DNA of 64,000 nt from positions 359,249 through 423,248 of the forward strand of contig SJOL01006476.1 in NCBI GenBank assembly GCA_004794785.1, read 5' to 3'. Below the pieces are notes generated by a model. That model did not search any database. It was not told the origin of the DNA and saw nothing but the letters and a program-made list of their open reading frames with translations. Source of the DNA: Opisthorchis felineus (Eukaryota; Platyhelminthes; Trematoda; Opisthorchiida; Opisthorchiidae). Shown piece after piece: positions 62,111-64,000 of this stretch. Positions within the stretch are counted from its first letter, which is position 1, and the number at the start of each line of letters is the position of its first letter. Made by a program: the position numbers and the translations under genes.

Positions 62111-64000
62111 CTTGAAAAAAGGATGATTATGCAAATACCGTGGAAAAGAATGACATTGTGTCACTATGGGCGCGGTCGATATCTACAAAGATAATAAACC
62201 GACACCTTCCTTTTAACGATTGAGAAAAACTGTTATTTGTAAATAAACTGGCGAATAGTCCGTTAGGACTCACTGTAATCCTTGGAACTAGAACCGTGCT
62301 CCAGATAAATCACTACGGAACTACGCCGGATTGAACGAGGGGCACGCGGCGTGGTAAAGAATTCCACATTCAGAAACGCGTCTGCTCTAGTATTACACGA
62401 AACCCATGAGTGTTGAAGGCCCAAGCAGTCCCTCTCCAGTTTGCGCTATTATTAGCATGCCACTTGGTCTCCAGTTTATCTAACACCAAAATGCGTGCTG
62501 TTGTACGACAACGAGGTATGTCTGAGATGTTCTCGCGTAGTTGGCAAGAAGTCCTTCTGAACTTGCACCTGTGATTCTACAGCGTCCACGGACGAGCAGT
62601 GACCCGCGGTTAGTATTTTAAACTGCCCTTTTTCGCATCTGCTGTCGGCTACTGTCACCAATTTATCACGGGAACCAATGTTATATCCCTTTATTCTATG
62701 GTAATAAATGTGCCCAGCTGTCGTGCTACCCGAAGGAGACACGAGGGCTGAGATACTGCCAGGTTGCCCAAGTCTAGACAGGAGCAGTTGTCGAACTTAA
62801 TCCAGGAGGCTGTCTTGCCTGGAGCTTGCAGGTGAAATTGCGTTACTCCGTTCTACCCGAATACAATAAGCATTCTACATAATGCGCTTTTCACCCTCAA
62901 AGTCATACGAAGAGGTCAGTAAGTTTTCATCGAGCGCAAGGGGAGTAAAATAGAATTCGATGTCATATAAAACGACTGGCATCTGAATCAGATTTGCTGA
63001 CCAGCAATGATCAAACCAGTGGATGCTTGTACCTAGTTGGAGAGTCAGGGGGAATCCGCAGAGCCCTGATTTGACCTGTCCAGGTATAACTGCCGCACAG
63101 CAGTAAAGAAGGCACAATATACTACAATCCTGACAACTATTTGCAAGTACGACTATTCCATGCGCGTTTTAAAAAGCGTCGATATCCTGTGCTGGCCTTT
63201 GCAGTTCGTGAGTTCATCTTACTATCAAGCGTTAGATTTGTGGATAGTTCTGTCGTAGTAGTACTGTACTGTCTCACCCAGTTAGCCTAATAACTGGTGT
63301 TTTGTGTGAAGCTTCAGATGTAGACTGATTGTAGTTCAGCCAAAGCTAGATTTCGCTGAAATTCCGCTTCGAAATGTGTTAACAAACCACACTCGTCCGC
63401 AAACGGCAATATACAAGCACTAGACTTGCGCACGAGTGCTCTATATGGCAACGAAGCATCAGTGTTGGACATAAGTGTTATGCTCTTGAACTGGAATGAT
63501 AACCACCCATTTGTTATCTAATGGGTGCTATCTTCGAAAAACCGGAAATCCTTCGGTAGCCCGAAAAGGACTTGAGCAAGAACACAGCCCCCCAGCATCA
63601 TCATTGTCAGATGTAAGAAGCGCGTACTTGTCGTACAGTGGTTGTAGCTAACACAGTTTCGTTCACCGATGATTTGGGGAGGGTAGGTAGCTGCGCATTG
63701 GAGGCGGGAGCTGATAAAATACAGCACTGTCAAGTGGGGGGATTGGGAAGGGAGCTATGCATTGAAGACAATAGCTTGGATGCACGAGCGCCATTGAGGG
63801 CGCGACTGGGCCATGTCTGACAATGTCTCTAACCATTGATGTGGCCCGTCTCGGGGTCCCCATCCAGGAAGACGGCAATGACCAGCGCAGCTGAGTTTGC
63901 TGGAAATGTCTTTTATACTTCGCTGCCAAGTCATTGTTTGACCGCCTCTGGCTCGTTTCCACCCTTCACGTGGTTGTGCGAAAAGAACCCTTCGAGGAAG
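62111..64000. other. Upstream of the FLAD1 exons; no exon recognised
   Basis: A preceding FLAD1 exon is required by the split first codon, but none with correct phase and a TAGIIV-like end was found. It may be very short or beyond the window. The SINE fragment at 62.7 kb is the only named feature. Confidence 0.4.
62715..62790 (-). mobile_element. SINE fragment (body only)
   Basis: The string GAGGGCTGAGATACTGCCAG and the following TTGCCCAAGTCTAGACAGG match the body of the SINE copies (- orientation). The tRNA head is missing. Confidence 0.55.

Noticed and set aside
62111..62220. FLAD1 exon upstream of 62110 ending TAPI-V
   Set aside because: The tempting ACCGCGCCCATAG end gives the wrong phase for joining exon a with a GT donor.
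1..64000. CRISPR arrays, bacterial operons, ribosome binding sites
   Set aside because: The window is eukaryotic with spliceosomal introns; no regularly spaced direct repeats of CRISPR type are present.

Overview
The window is eukaryotic. It is gene-poor and rich in decayed transposons. Coding exons are separated by spliceosomal introns that are either very small (32, 41, 45 and 46 bp) or several kilobases long. That mixture, together with a tRNA-headed SINE, Penelope-like elements, RTE/CR1-like LINE tails and Ty3/Gypsy debris, points to a trematode flatworm. An opisthorchiid liver fluke (Clonorchis/Opisthorchis) fits best; this is inference from gene structure and repeat content, not a search result.

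Three protein-coding genes are secure. Two are adenosine kinase paralogs on the + strand (5973-7123 and 60400-61488), each with two exons and one mini-intron at the same codon. The third is a FAD synthase (FLAD1-type, MoaB/Mog-like domain plus PAPS-reductase-like domain) on the - strand. I assembled it from eight exons between 62110 and 34238, with conserved splice sites and matching reading phase at every junction. Its first and last coding exons were not found. The second adenosine kinase lies inside the 7.4-kb third FLAD1 intron recognised here, on the opposite strand. Its best poly(A) signal lies inside a FLAD1 exon, so the two transcripts probably overlap in antisense. If the last FLAD1 exon lies left of the window, the first adenosine kinase is nested in FLAD1 as well.

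Layout. 1-5.9 kb: intergenic, with a LINE tail relic. 6-7.1 kb: adenosine kinase 1. 11-12.5 kb: two foldback (hairpin) retroposons. 14.3 kb: SINE. 17-29.5 kb: three candidate + strand exon groups of unknown function, mixed with a Gypsy RNase H relic and an inverted pair of LINE tails. 29.7-32 kb: Penelope-like tail, hairpin relative and a SINE. 34.2-62.1 kb: FLAD1. Its introns hold a Ty3/Gypsy element whose 3' half is inverted, a SINE, LINE reverse transcriptase fragments, two Penelope-like fragments and adenosine kinase 2.

Adenosine kinase (purine salvage, which matters in flukes because they cannot make purines de novo) and FAD synthase (FMN to FAD) are housekeeping nucleotide-cofactor enzymes. 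Nothing shows that they work together beyond the physical nesting. The repeats hold the more unusual signals: hairpin elements with a 13-bp target duplication and recurring hammerhead-ribozyme-like core motifs.
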